Below, in pieces: positions 1 through 8,003 of a DNA stretch of 64,000 bases. The stretch spans positions 1 to 64,000 of the forward strand of contig CAMDDZ010000006.1 in assembly GCA_945893145.1 (NCBI GenBank), written 5' to 3'. The notes under the pieces were generated by a model. The model worked only from the letters and a program-made list of their open reading frames with translations, was not told where the DNA came from and ran no database searches. The translations under genes were made by a program, and so were the position numbers. This stretch comes from Rhodoplanes serenus. GTDB taxonomy: Bacteria > Pseudomonadota > Alphaproteobacteria > Rhizobiales > Xanthobacteraceae. The first letter of the stretch is position 1. Each line of letters begins with the position of its first letter.

Positions 1-75
1 CTCGCAGAACGCAAACGCATCAAACATGCAACTATCGCAAACCGCCGCTTGCAGCACCGACTGCAGGCCGCCTAA
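1..75 (+). CDS. C-terminal end of a CDS cut by the window edge
   Basis: Frame 1 is open from the first base to a TAA at 73-75 and encodes 24 residues rich in Arg, Lys, Gln and Ala, ending RRLQHRLQAA. Such a basic, helical tail looks like the end of a real protein, but the piece is too short to place in a family. Nothing before base 1 is visible, so the reading frame could also be open by chance. Confidence 0.35.
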   Translation, partial: LAERKRIKHATIANRRLQHRLQAA

Positions 76-194
76 ACTCTAACCCTGATGAGCCAGAGCC
101 TCTCTTCTCGAAACGCCTGATCAGTCTCAAATTGCCTGACGACGGACAAACAACCGTAAACCGCTGATCAAACCAACCCAGTCAATCACGTGCG

Positions 195-722
195 TCAACG
201 GACTCCATACTTAGCGTACTCTTCGGCAACCTTTGGGTTGATTGATTTTGCAGCAGCAATGTCTTCGTTGCCTCGGCCAACGTCACCCAATCTGAGCCTG
301 GCGACCCCGCGTCCGTACAAGGAATTCGATTTCTTTGGTTCCAATCGAAGTGCGGCATCGAAGTCTGTAATCGCGAGGTCAAGCTTGCCCAACTTCAAAT
401 AAGTAAACCCCCGGCTATCAAGGGACGAATGAGAGTTGGGATTGAGGCGCAGAGACTCCGAACAATCCACGAGAGCAGTCTGCAAGTTTCCTGCAATTGC
501 GTGCACGTAGCATCGATTGTTATAAGCCTCGGCGAGGCCGGGCTTCGTGAGACGGCCCGAAGCAATCAACCGTGTGCAAGCAGCAATGGCAACGTCACCG
601 AATTCTTGCCTACAGATTTGCAAATCGTTTTGAGTTGCCTGCGCCCTGACTTGGTCAACTAGACCCAGCAAAAAAATGCCGAGCATGATCATCATTGACA
701 AGCCAACTAACTTTCGTCTCAT
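195..722 (-). CDS. Exported TPR-repeat protein
   Basis: This 175-residue protein starts at an ATG preceded by a strong TGGAGGA ribosome site. Residues 1-27 look like a Sec signal peptide (MRRK, then a hydrophobic core ending VRAQA). After it come about three tetratricopeptide repeats, seen in AEAYNNRCYVHAIAGN, SSLDSRGFTYLKLGKLDLAI and NSLYGRGVARLRLGD. Cys37 and Cys49, with others near Cys72 and Cys87, could form disulfides in the periplasm. TPR modules bind other proteins; no enzymatic domain is present and no partner is suggested by the neighbours. The exact role is unknown. Confidence 0.8.
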   Translation of the reverse strand: MRRKLVGLSMMIMLGIFLLGLVDQVRAQATQNDLQICRQEFGDVAIAACTRLIASGRLTKPGLAEAYNNRCYVHAIAGNLQTALVDCSESLRLNPNSHSSLDSRGFTYLKLGKLDLAITDFDAALRLEPKKSNSLYGRGVARLRLGDVGRGNEDIAAAKSINPKVAEEYAKYGVR

Positions 723-919
723 TTTTTCCTCCAGAAATTTCTCAAATGTCTCAGAGTCAAGCGAGATTTATCGACTAGAGAAACGGTAACCTGAAATCTG
801 CAGGTAGTCGATATCATGCGAGCGTGCGAAACGTCTGGAGCTGGCACTTCTCGGACATACGATTTTCGTCCGCAATTGGAACAACAACGGACGCGGTTTT
901 AGTGGCCGCGCTGGCGCGT

Positions 920-1219
920 TCAGAAACCCTTCACGGCTTCGCGCACATGCTCGACCTCGGGCGGCGAGGCAAAGCAGTGGCCGACGAGCTTGCGCCACTC
1001 CTGGAAATCGGCCGAGCCGCGAAAATCGACGGTGTGGTTCTCCACCGTCGCCCATTTCACGAACAGCCGGTAGCGGCCGGGCTTCTCGATGCCGCGCTGT
1101 AGCTCCATGCCGGTGCAGCCCTTGGCGCGCTTGAACAACGGCGCGGCCTTGGCGACGCCGGCCTCGAATTCGGCTTCAAGGCCCGGCTTCACGTCGATCT
1201 GTGCGATTTCCAGAACCAT
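920..1219 (-). CDS. ABM-domain monooxygenase-like protein
   Basis: This 99-residue protein has the full length of a single antibiotic-biosynthesis-monooxygenase (ABM) ferredoxin-like domain. It opens MVLEIAQIDVKPG, continues with an E-x-F helix (LEAEFEAGVAKAAPLF), then GCTGMELQRGIEKPGRY and FVKWATVENHTVDF. This pattern is typical of the small YgiN-like members, which act as dimeric quinol or aromatic oxygenases without a metal cofactor, although many members have no proven reaction. It is transcribed away from the downstream Bug gene, with only 88 bases between the two starts. The substrate cannot be read from the sequence. Confidence 0.8.
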   Translation of the reverse strand: MVLEIAQIDVKPGLEAEFEAGVAKAAPLFKRAKGCTGMELQRGIEKPGRYRLFVKWATVENHTVDFRGSADFQEWRKLVGHCFASPPEVEHVREAVKGF

Positions 1220-1307
1220 ATCCTGTCTCCTAATGCGGCGAGCCGCCTCAGTTGCCGCGCATACCTTTAGTTTCTAGCATGGCGCAAATTCATCCAAGGA
1301 GAATCCT

Positions 1308-2321
1308 ATGACCAGTTCGGATCGCACCAAGGGCGTGCCGTCGCGCCGCCGCGTCATCAAGGGCGCGCTCGCCGCAGGCCTCGCGGCGCCGTTCGTGCTG
1401 CGCATCAGCCCGGCGCTGGCGGCCTATCCGGACCATCCAATCAAGATCGTGGTCGCGAATACGCCCGGCGGTCCGTCCGACATCACCGCCCGCATGATGG
1501 CGGGCTGGATGCAGGAGGTGATGGGCGGCTCGGTGTTCGTGGAAAACCGCGGCGGCGCCGGCGGCAACATCGGCTACGGCTATGCGGCACGTTCGGAGCC
1601 CGACGGCCACACCATCCTGCTCACCACCAGCGCCTATGTGGTGAACCCGAGCCTCTACAAGTCGATTCCGTATGACCCATTCAAGGATTTCGTGCCGATC
1701 TGCGAGCCGGTGGTGACCCCGCACGTGTTTGCAGTGAAGGCCGATCTGCCGGCGAAGACCATGAAGGAGTTCGTCGCACTGGTGAAGGCGAACCCCGACA
1801 AGTTCAACGTGTCCACGCCGCCGATTGGCACCACGCCGCAACTCCAGGCCGAGGTGCTCAAGCTGCGCGAAGGCATTCAGAAGATGGCGACGGTCGTGTT
1901 CAACGGTGGCGGCGACGCCGTGAAGGCCGTGCTCGCCGGCACGGTGCAGCTGAACTCCGGCACGCTTGCACCGGCGCTGCCGCAAATTCAGGCCGGGACC
2001 TTGAAGGCGCTGGCGCAAACCGGGCCGTCGCGTTTTGTCGGCCTGCCCGATGTGCCGACCATGACGGAACAGGGCTACAAGGATTTCGTGTTCGACACCT
2101 ACTGCGCCTTGCTGGCGCCCGCCAAGGTGCCGCACGAGATCGTCGCCAAGCTCGAAAAGGTCTGTCTGGACATTCTGGCCAAGCCCGAGAACAAGCAGAA
2201 GCTGATCACGGCCGGCTTCGACGTCACCGCCAAGGACGCCAAGGGCCACGCCGAGCGCATCGCCACGGAAATCCCGAAGTTCAAGAAGATCATCGCGGAC
2301 GCGGGTATCCCGCAGCTTTGA
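1308..2321 (+). CDS. Bug/TctC-family solute-binding protein with Tat-like signal
   Basis: This 337-residue periplasmic binding protein belongs to the tripartite tricarboxylate transporter (TctC/Bug) family. The N-terminus carries a twin-arginine-like signal (SRRRVIKGALAAG followed by a hydrophobic stretch ending SPALA), so export may use Tat rather than Sec. Mature-protein landmarks are YPDHPIKIVVANTPGGPSD, VFVENRGGAGG, SEPDGHTILL and LPDVPTMTEQG. A good AAGGAGAA ribosome site lies 5 bases before the ATG. Family members bind carboxylates and related small acids; no TctA or TctB gene is nearby, so the transporter it serves must be elsewhere. The ligand is unknown. Confidence 0.9.
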   Translation: MTSSDRTKGVPSRRRVIKGALAAGLAAPFVLRISPALAAYPDHPIKIVVANTPGGPSDITARMMAGWMQEVMGGSVFVENRGGAGGNIGYGYAARSEPDGHTILLTTSAYVVNPSLYKSIPYDPFKDFVPICEPVVTPHVFAVKADLPAKTMKEFVALVKANPDKFNVSTPPIGTTPQLQAEVLKLREGIQKMATVVFNGGGDAVKAVLAGTVQLNSGTLAPALPQIQAGTLKALAQTGPSRFVGLPDVPTMTEQGYKDFVFDTYCALLAPAKVPHEIVAKLEKVCLDILAKPENKQKLITAGFDVTAKDAKGHAERIATEIPKFKKIIADAGIPQL

Positions 2322-2358
2322 CAACCGCGCCGGTTCCGCTGGTTTCGGCGGGTCGCAC

Positions 2359-2402
2359 GCGTTCGGCGCGCATTCGGTGCGCATTCGGCGCGCGTTCGGT
2401 GC
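2359..2402 (+). repeat. Four tandem 11-bp units upstream of gapR
   Basis: Four consecutive 11-base units follow the consensus GC[GA]TTCGG[CT]GC with no gaps. They lie in the non-coding stretch between the Bug gene stop and the gapR start. The period matches roughly one DNA helical turn, so each unit shows the same face. No function is shown; it may be a slipped-strand expansion or a binding array. Confidence 0.75.
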
Positions 2403-2522
2403 GCAAGAGCAATATTTCTGCCGTTGTGTATGCCGGGGATGAACTGCGGCGCGCCTTGACCGGGCGTGCCCGCGCTTCGAATGGTTGCTCCAGACATTGG
2501 AATCAGTGACCGGAGGAACAAT

Positions 2523-2801
2523 ATGGCCACCGCCGCCGCCGAGAAGGACGACCAGCCCGCTGCCCGTTTCGGCAAGGATCAGCTCAAGGCCATCGTCGAG
2601 CGCGTGGAGCGGCTCGAAGAAGAAAAGAAGGCGATCGCGGACGATATCCGCGACGTCTATGCCGAGGCCAAGGCCAATGGCTTCGACGTCAAGACGCTGC
2701 GCGTGGTGGTGCGCATGCGCAAGCAGGACGTCAACGAGCGCCAGGAGCAGCAGGCGATCCTGGAGACCTATCTCAACGCGCTTGGCATGCTGGCGGCTTA
2801 G
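2523..2801 (+). CDS. gapR: GapR-family nucleoid-associated protein (DUF2312)
   Basis: This 92-residue protein matches the DUF2312/GapR family nearly end to end: an acidic start, then [38 protein letters not shown] and [12 protein letters not shown]. In Caulobacter GapR binds AT-rich, overtwisted DNA ahead of replication forks and supports chromosome replication and segregation. The coiled-coil helix at residues 20-50 and the basic RMRKQD segment needed for dimerisation and DNA contact are present. I chose the ATG at 2523 because GGAGGA sits 6 bases upstream; an in-frame ATG 57 bases earlier lacks such a site. Its last 4 bases overlap the end of the convergent HNH-like gene. Confidence 0.92.
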   Translation: MATAAAEKDDQPAARFGKDQLKAIVERVERLEEEKKAIADDIRDVYAEAKANGFDVKTLRVVVRMRKQDVNERQEQQAILETYLNALGMLAA

Positions 2802-3526
2802 CTTCGCGTCGGCGGAGCGCTATCTGCGGTGTCCTTCCGCCGGCGCACGCGATAGGTCGCCTCCTCGGCGCATTTGGCGGCGTGCGCGTCGCGATTGATG
2901 GCGCGCAGATTGGGCAGGCCCCAGTAATTGAGCAGCGCGGGCCACGGCTCATCGCGCCGCTCGGACCAGACCTGGAACAGCGGCACGTTGTGGTCGATCT
3001 CGGCGGTCTTCCAGAGCCGTCCGCCGGTCTGTGCGCAGCGCCGCGCCTGAATGCGCCGCAGGATCCGGTCGTGGTCGCTCGGCGCGCTCCAGAACTGCCA
3101 CGCCACCACGCAGGCGGTGTGCCAAGCGGCCCTGCGGTTGGGGCCTTGGTCCCACAGGTCGGCGTGCCAGCCGAAGCGATAGACCGGCTGGCCGCACACG
3201 CAGCAGAAGCCAGGACCGAGCGAATATTTCTTCTCGCGGTAGGGCGCGGGCGGCGCGCGGAACGTGGCCGGCAGTCCCTTCGCGCCGATGCGCCAGGTCC
3301 AGCCCTTGGGCGCGCCGCTGCGGGCCGCCAGCGCGCGCGAGAGCCGGTCGGCGCGGATGACGTGCGCACGCCAGTAGCCATCGACCGCGAGCCGCGGCAT
3401 CGGCGGCGTCCAGCGCCGTTCGAGTGCGTGCCGAAGCACCGTTGCGGGAAAGATTTCGGGCAGCGCCCGGTTCAGGCGCGTGAGCGCCTGCCGGTTCCGC
3501 AACAGCCGGGTCTCTTCCATCCGCAT
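2798..3526 (-). CDS. HNH-endonuclease-like protein
   Basis: This protein of about 242 residues carries an HNH-like core near its C-terminus: [12 protein letters not shown], then [18 protein letters not shown] and a Lys two residues on. Two possible zinc-binding elements precede it, a CxxC in CCVCGQPV and a HTAC. HNH proteins nick or cut nucleic acids, but no restriction, phage or recombination partner is adjacent. The N-terminal 100 residues are rich in Arg and Trp and match nothing I recognise. I prefer the ATG at 3526, which has GGAG 7 bases upstream, over the ATG at 3532, which has it too close. The gene converges on gapR with a 4-base overlap. Confidence 0.65.
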   Translation of the reverse strand: MRMEETRLLRNRQALTRLNRALPEIFPATVLRHALERRWTPPMPRLAVDGYWRAHVIRADRLSRALAARSGAPKGWTWRIGAKGLPATFRAPPAPYREKKYSLGPGFCCVCGQPVYRFGWHADLWDQGPNRRAAWHTACVVAWQFWSAPSDHDRILRRIQARRCAQTGGRLWKTAEIDHNVPLFQVWSERRDEPWPALLNYWGLPNLRAINRDAHAAKCAEEATYRVRRRKDTADSAPPTRS

Positions 3527-3593
3527 GGTCATCTCCGAATCGGGAGATCGTGCCAGTCAGATGTAAAGCATTCGTCAGCGGTGCACTAAGGCG

Positions 3594-5027
3594 TCAGAAT
3601 CCCAGGCGTTTCCGGATCGCAACCGGGTCGGCGCTGAGGTCTTTCGCCGCGACGTCGACCGGCTTGAACTCGCAGCGGGTGAAGCGCGCCTTGTCGGCAA
3701 ACGGCACCGTGGCATCGATGCCGAGCTTGGTCCGCATGCCGCGATCGGAAACCCGGACATATTCGTGGCCGCGCGCCGCCGGCATCATGAAAATGTCCTT
3801 CGACGCCTCCATGCGGGTGGCGAGCGCGTATTCGACGTCCGCCGGGTCGCGGATGTCGATGTCGTCGTCCACCACGATCACCATGTCGAGGTCTTTCAGC
3901 GCGCCGAACGACGCCATGATGGCGTTGCGCTGCAGGCCATCATGGGCCGGGCCGGCCTTCTTCACCTGCACGATGGCGTGAAAGCGGTGCAGGCCGCCGG
4001 CCGTCATTTCGGCGTCGGTCACGATCGGCACCGCGGCTTGCAGCACCTTGAGCAGGCTCGCCTCAAGCACGTACTTGCGCAGCACCACGGTCTCGCGGCC
4101 GTAGCCGTTGATGGCGTGGTAAATCGGATTGGTGCGATGGGTGACCGCCGTGACTTCAAGCACCGGCCCCGGATCGGCTGGCGCCAGATAGCCGACGAAC
4201 TCACCGAACGGGCCTTCCATCACCTCCTCGTCGCACTTCAGCACGCCCTCCAGCACGATCTCGCTCTCGGCCGGCACCAGGAGGTCCTGGGAGATCGCTT
4301 TCACCACCGGGAGCGGCCGCCCGCACAACCCGCCCGCGACCGCAAGCTCGTCGGCGTTCTCGGGCATCTGCGAGCCCATCGTGGCGGCGGTGTAGTGCAG
4401 CGCGAGGTCCGCGCCGATGCAGACCACGACCGGCAGGTGTTGGCCTTTCTTCTGGGCGCGCTCGAACGCCGCCCGCAGATGGCGGCCGTAGTCGAGCTGG
4501 ATGCCGGCGCGGTTCGGGCCGGCGAGCATCAGCCGGTGATAGGACGCGTTGTAAACGCCGGTCTCCGGATCCCGGGTGATGACGATGCCGGCGGTGACGT
4601 AGCGGCCAGCGTCGGCTGCAGTGTGATGCAGCGCCGGCAGCATTTTGCCGAGATCGATGTTCTGCCGATGGATCACTTCCTGCGCCGGCGCGCGCTCCAC
4701 CAGCACGGGCGGCTTCGGATCGCCGAGCGCGCGACCGACGAATTCGCGCACGCTGCGAAAATCGACCCCGAAAGCGGCTTCAACATTGGCCTGGCAAGAC
4801 AGCAGATTGCCGATCACCGGCATGTCGTAGCCGTTCACCTTTGAAAACAGCAGCGCAGGCCCGCCGTCGAGCTTCTTCATCAAGCCCGCGACTTCGAGAT
4901 AGGGATCGGCCGGAGCGGTGTAGGTCTGCAACCGGCCCTGCTCTGCCATGCGGCCGAGCGCCGCGCGGAAGCGCGTATCCAGGACCGAATTCGGTATAGT
5001 CAAATCGAACCCCCGCGCATGATCCAA
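3594..5027 (-). CDS. UbiD-family prenylated-FMN decarboxylase
   Basis: The protein of about 477 residues has UbiD-family signatures: GGPALLFSKVNGYDMPVIGNL near residue 60, NASYHRLMLAG for prFMN binding, the acidic pair in EGPFGEFVGY (two Glu five residues apart, as in the catalytic Arg-Glu-Glu triad), and DDDIDIRDPADVEYALATR near the C-terminus. These enzymes remove or add a carboxylate on aromatic or unsaturated acids using prenylated FMN made by UbiX, which is not in the window. The start is uncertain: a TTG at 5027 gives the longest form and no ATG lies before the conserved N-terminus. It is divergent from, and nearly touching, a Bug binding-protein gene, suggesting uptake and decarboxylation of the same acid (inference). 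Confidence 0.88.
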   Translation of the reverse strand: MDHARGFDLTIPNSVLDTRFRAALGRMAEQGRLQTYTAPADPYLEVAGLMKKLDGGPALLFSKVNGYDMPVIGNLLSCQANVEAAFGVDFRSVREFVGRALGDPKPPVLVERAPAQEVIHRQNIDLGKMLPALHHTAADAGRYVTAGIVITRDPETGVYNASYHRLMLAGPNRAGIQLDYGRHLRAAFERAQKKGQHLPVVVCIGADLALHYTAATMGSQMPENADELAVAGGLCGRPLPVVKAISQDLLVPAESEIVLEGVLKCDEEVMEGPFGEFVGYLAPADPGPVLEVTAVTHRTNPIYHAINGYGRETVVLRKYVLEASLLKVLQAAVPIVTDAEMTAGGLHRFHAIVQVKKAGPAHDGLQRNAIMASFGALKDLDMVIVVDDDIDIRDPADVEYALATRMEASKDIFMMPAARGHEYVRVSDRGMRTKLGIDATVPFADKARFTRCEFKPVDVAAKDLSADPVAIRKRLGF

Positions 5028-5060
5028 AGATCATACGTCGGCAGCACTCACGGAGGCGAC

Positions 5061-6020
5061 ATGAAAAAACTCGTTCTGGCCCTCGCAGCGCTCGCGGCGT
5101 TTGCGCAACCGTCGCTCGCGCAGGACACTTGGCCGAGCCGTCCGATCAAGCTGATCGTGCCGTTCGCGGCCGGCGGTAACACCGATGCGGTGGCGCGGAT
5201 CGCGGCGGTCCACATGCAGAAGGTGCTGGGCGTCAATGTCGTGATCGAGAACCGCGGCGGCGCCGGCGGGATCGTCGGAACCGACGCGACGGCGAAAGCC
5301 GCGCCTGACGGCTATACGTTCTGCGTTTGCAGCATCGGTGCGATCACCATCTCGCCGGCGACCGAGAAGCTGCCCTACGACCCGCTCGATGACCTGGTCG
5401 CGATCAGCCTGCTCAACACCAATCCGCTGATCCTCCTGGTCAACCCGGCCGTGAAGGCGAACAGCGTGCCGGAGCTGATCGCGCTCGCCAAGGCCTCGCC
5501 CAACGGCTTGAACTACTCGTCGAGCGGCCTCGGCGGGCTGATGTACTTCTCGGCAGAGCTGTTTAAGGCCAAGACCGGCACGCAGATGACTCACGTGCCC
5601 TACCGCGGCGGCGCGCCCGCCACCACGGCGGTGATCGGCGGCGAGGTCCAGCTCGTGTTCACCAACATGTCGGACGCGGTCGGCCAGATCGAGGGCGGCA
5701 AGGTGAGGGCGCTTGCCGTCACCACGCGCATGCGCAGTCCCGCGGCGCCCAACGTGCCGACGCTGGCTGAGCAGGGCGTCGCCGGCTACCACACTGAATC
5801 CTGGAACGCGCTGTTCGCGCCCAAGGGCACGCCGCAAGCGGTGGTCGACCGCATGGCGCAAATCGCCGCCGACATCGCGAAGGACGCGTCGGTACAAAAG
5901 CAGATGGCGAATTTCGGCTCGGTCGCCGTCGCCAACACGCCCGCCGAGTTCGCCAAGATGCTGCGCGAGGAAACCACGCTCTGGGCGGATCTGGTCAAGC
6001 AGATCGGGGCGGCCAAGTAG
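5061..6020 (+). CDS. Bug/TctC-family solute-binding protein
   Basis: This 319-residue binding protein has a Sec signal peptide (MKKLVLALAALAAFAQPSLA) and the family landmarks WPSRPIKLIVPFAAGGNTD, VVIENRGGAGG, AAPDGYTF and VPYRGGAPA. The ATG at 5061 is set by CGGAGG 4 bases upstream. Family proteins capture small carboxylates in the periplasm for TctAB-type permeases, absent here. Its promoter region is shared with the divergent UbiD gene, only 33 bases away, so the pair may be co-regulated and its ligand may be the UbiD substrate. Confidence 0.92.
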   Translation: MKKLVLALAALAAFAQPSLAQDTWPSRPIKLIVPFAAGGNTDAVARIAAVHMQKVLGVNVVIENRGGAGGIVGTDATAKAAPDGYTFCVCSIGAITISPATEKLPYDPLDDLVAISLLNTNPLILLVNPAVKANSVPELIALAKASPNGLNYSSSGLGGLMYFSAELFKAKTGTQMTHVPYRGGAPATTAVIGGEVQLVFTNMSDAVGQIEGGKVRALAVTTRMRSPAAPNVPTLAEQGVAGYHTESWNALFAPKGTPQAVVDRMAQIAADIAKDASVQKQMANFGSVAVANTPAEFAKMLREETTLWADLVKQIGAAK

Positions 6021-6070
6021 GCGCTCAGTAAGTCAGCGCGGCCAAGCTAAAACCAACAAGCCAAAATCAA

Positions 6071-6096
6071 AACGCCGAGGCGTGAGCCTCGGCGTT
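6071..6096 (-). terminator. Intrinsic terminator between convergent genes
   Basis: An 11-bp perfect stem AACGCCGAGGC/GCCTCGGCGTT closes a GTGA loop. Read on the minus strand it is followed by TTTTGATTTTGG, so it best serves the minus-strand DUF882 gene, though the stem also sits just after the plus-strand Bug gene. Confidence 0.85.
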
Positions 6097-6127
6097 GAAA
6101 ATTGCGGATCGCGATGGAGCGATTGGC

Positions 6128-7729
6128 TTACTGCAGGCCGGCGGTCCGCATGCCGTAGGTGACGGTCGCCTGGAACACGATCGCGCTGCCGGTGAAGCGG
6201 TCGGTCGTCATGCCCAGATATGGATCGGCCGAGAAGGTCATCATGACCGAAGACGCCGGCTTCTGCAGGAACGGCCGCAGGCTGCGGAAGTCGGGGGCGC
6301 CGAACACTGTGGTCGTCATGGCGGTCTGCACGCTCGGAGCCAGCATCACGCCGCGGATCCACGGATCGTCCATCCGGGCGGTGTTGCCAGCCGTCGGGCG
6401 GGCCGGGGTGGACGCTTCAAACGGTGCCGGCTTCGGGGCGATGGCAGCGGTCTGCTGCGTCGCTGCGGCAGGGGCTGCGCGCTGCGCGGCCGGAACCGTG
6501 GTGCGCAGGGCAGGCGGGTCGACGTTCGTGGGCGCGTAGGCCATCGCCGGCACGCGATCGTCGCGCTGGAACGGGCCAACGGTGCCGGTCTGATCGGCGG
6601 AAGCGGTTTGCTGGGCCGGTGCCGGAACGCGGCGAGCCGCAGGAGCAGCCGAAGCCTCAGACGTGGCGTCGGGCAGGCCCTGCCAATAACCGCGCGCGCT
6701 GATGACGTCGTTCGCCGAGAGCGAAGCGAGATTGATGGCACCCGTGTTGGCGCGGCGCGCCGGCGCGGGAACCAGTCGGGTCTCGGCGGAGGCGATTTCA
6801 AAGGTCGGCCGCGACGGCGGCAGCGGCACCGGCTTCGCCTCGGGCGCTGCGCTTGCGACCTGGACAGGAGCAACTTGGGGAGCAGGAGCAGCAGCCGGCG
6901 CAGGAGCCGCAACAGGCGCAGCCGCCACCACAACAGGGGCCGGCGCAGGAGCCGCGGCCGTTGCGGGCGGCACGGTGGCCCGCGCGAGACGGCGCGTCAG
7001 AGCCGCGATCTGCGGTTTCGCGCTCTGCGATTCGGTGGCGTCCTCATCGTCCGAACTGGTTGAGAGCGCCGCGATGATGCTGTTCTGCTTGCGCGGGTTC
7101 TGGCCGTTGGGGAACGCGCGCGCCATCTGCTGCGGGGTCATGCGCGGCCAGTGGCGGACGCTGCCGATATCCATGTGAACGAACGGGATGCCGGAGGTTG
7201 GATAGTAGCCGACGCCGCCGCCCTGCAAGCGTAGCGCCGCGATGCGAACCTCTTCGACCGGCTTGTCGACAATGGAGAAGTCGATCGCCTTGCCGAGCAT
7301 GTGCTGCGAGAAGCGGGCGACGCCGCTGGTGCGACTGCGCAGCATGGCGTTGGTTTCGGGCGAACGGTAGCCGCAAACGATGTGGATCGGCTGCTTGGAG
7401 CCCGTTTCGCGATGGACTTCCCAGATCATGTCGATCAGGTGCGGGTCCATTTTGATTTCTGCGTTCTTGCGCCAGTCGCGAAAGAACCAGTTCAATTTCT
7501 TGAGCGCCTCTTCGTCGTACGCGCCGTTCTTCTTGTAGGTGATGGTGAGCTCTTCCTTGCTGTGAATGTGGAAGAGCGAAATGGTGCGCGTGTCGCTGAC
7601 AGCGTTGGCGTTGTTGAGGTTCTGGCCGCCAAACACAAGAGTCAGCAGGGTCACGGCGAACCCGATGCGGCTCGCCGCGCACCAGGGTTTAAACTCAAAA
7701 CCAGCCTTGGGCGCGGAACATACTCGCAT
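6128..7729 (-). CDS. DUF882/YcbK-like M15 peptidase with Ala/Pro-rich tail
   Basis: The 533-residue protein has a hydrophobic N-terminal segment (residues 20-45) and then a DUF882/peptidase M15-type domain at about 50-200. Zinc-site motifs are visible in CGYRSPETNAMLR, FSQHMLGKAIDFSI and GIPFVHMDIG, giving the H-x6-D and late His ligands. Relatives such as E. coli MepK cleave peptidoglycan crosslinks in the periplasm. After residue 230 a long region rich in Ala, Pro and Val (runs such as APAPAPVVVAAAP) could span the cell wall or be a low-complexity linker, ending in a short conserved-looking tail. The next gene upstream is an L,D-transpeptidase, so the two likely act on the same 3-3 crosslinks. 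Confidence 0.85.
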   Translation of the reverse strand: MRVCSAPKAGFEFKPWCAASRIGFAVTLLTLVFGGQNLNNANAVSDTRTISLFHIHSKEELTITYKKNGAYDEEALKKLNWFFRDWRKNAEIKMDPHLIDMIWEVHRETGSKQPIHIVCGYRSPETNAMLRSRTSGVARFSQHMLGKAIDFSIVDKPVEEVRIAALRLQGGGVGYYPTSGIPFVHMDIGSVRHWPRMTPQQMARAFPNGQNPRKQNSIIAALSTSSDDEDATESQSAKPQIAALTRRLARATVPPATAAAPAPAPVVVAAAPVAAPAPAAAPAPQVAPVQVASAAPEAKPVPLPPSRPTFEIASAETRLVPAPARRANTGAINLASLSANDVISARGYWQGLPDATSEASAAPAARRVPAPAQQTASADQTGTVGPFQRDDRVPAMAYAPTNVDPPALRTTVPAAQRAAPAAATQQTAAIAPKPAPFEASTPARPTAGNTARMDDPWIRGVMLAPSVQTAMTTTVFGAPDFRSLRPFLQKPASSVMMTFSADPYLGMTTDRFTGSAIVFQATVTYGMRTAGLQ

Positions 7730-7934
7730 GCGATCTCGCGTTTACGGGTCGCTCAACGAACGTTGCCGCCGCGGTTTGACCCGCAGTGACATGGCTAACG
7801 CAGTGTTATCGGGAAGGGTTAACTACGCCTTACGCCCCGTCCCCCAGTCCACCTACCAAACCCCTAATGGCCGAGTATGGCGAAAAAACGCCAACAATAG
7901 CCAGGGGCAAATTGTGGCAGACTGGAAAAAAGTT

Positions 7935-7968
7935 AATGGGGCCGGGGGGTTGGCCCCCCGGCCCCATT
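7935..7968 (-). terminator. Very strong intrinsic terminator of the L,D-transpeptidase gene
   Basis: A perfect 15-bp stem with arms AATGGGGCCGGGGGG and CCCCCCGGCCCCATT closes a four-base loop. On the minus strand it is followed by AACTTTTTTCC. It lies 36 bases beyond the stop of the L,D-transpeptidase gene and separates it from the DUF882 gene, so the two are probably not one transcript. Confidence 0.88.
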
Positions 7969-8003
7969 GGATCCCGCTAAATCCCCCCGAAAACCCCTCG
8001 AAT

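Noticed and set aside
1290-2384. 364-codon minus-strand frame opposite the first Bug gene
   Set aside because: It is antisense to a well-supported binding protein and its composition (many Arg, His, Leu) fits a codon-bias artefact.
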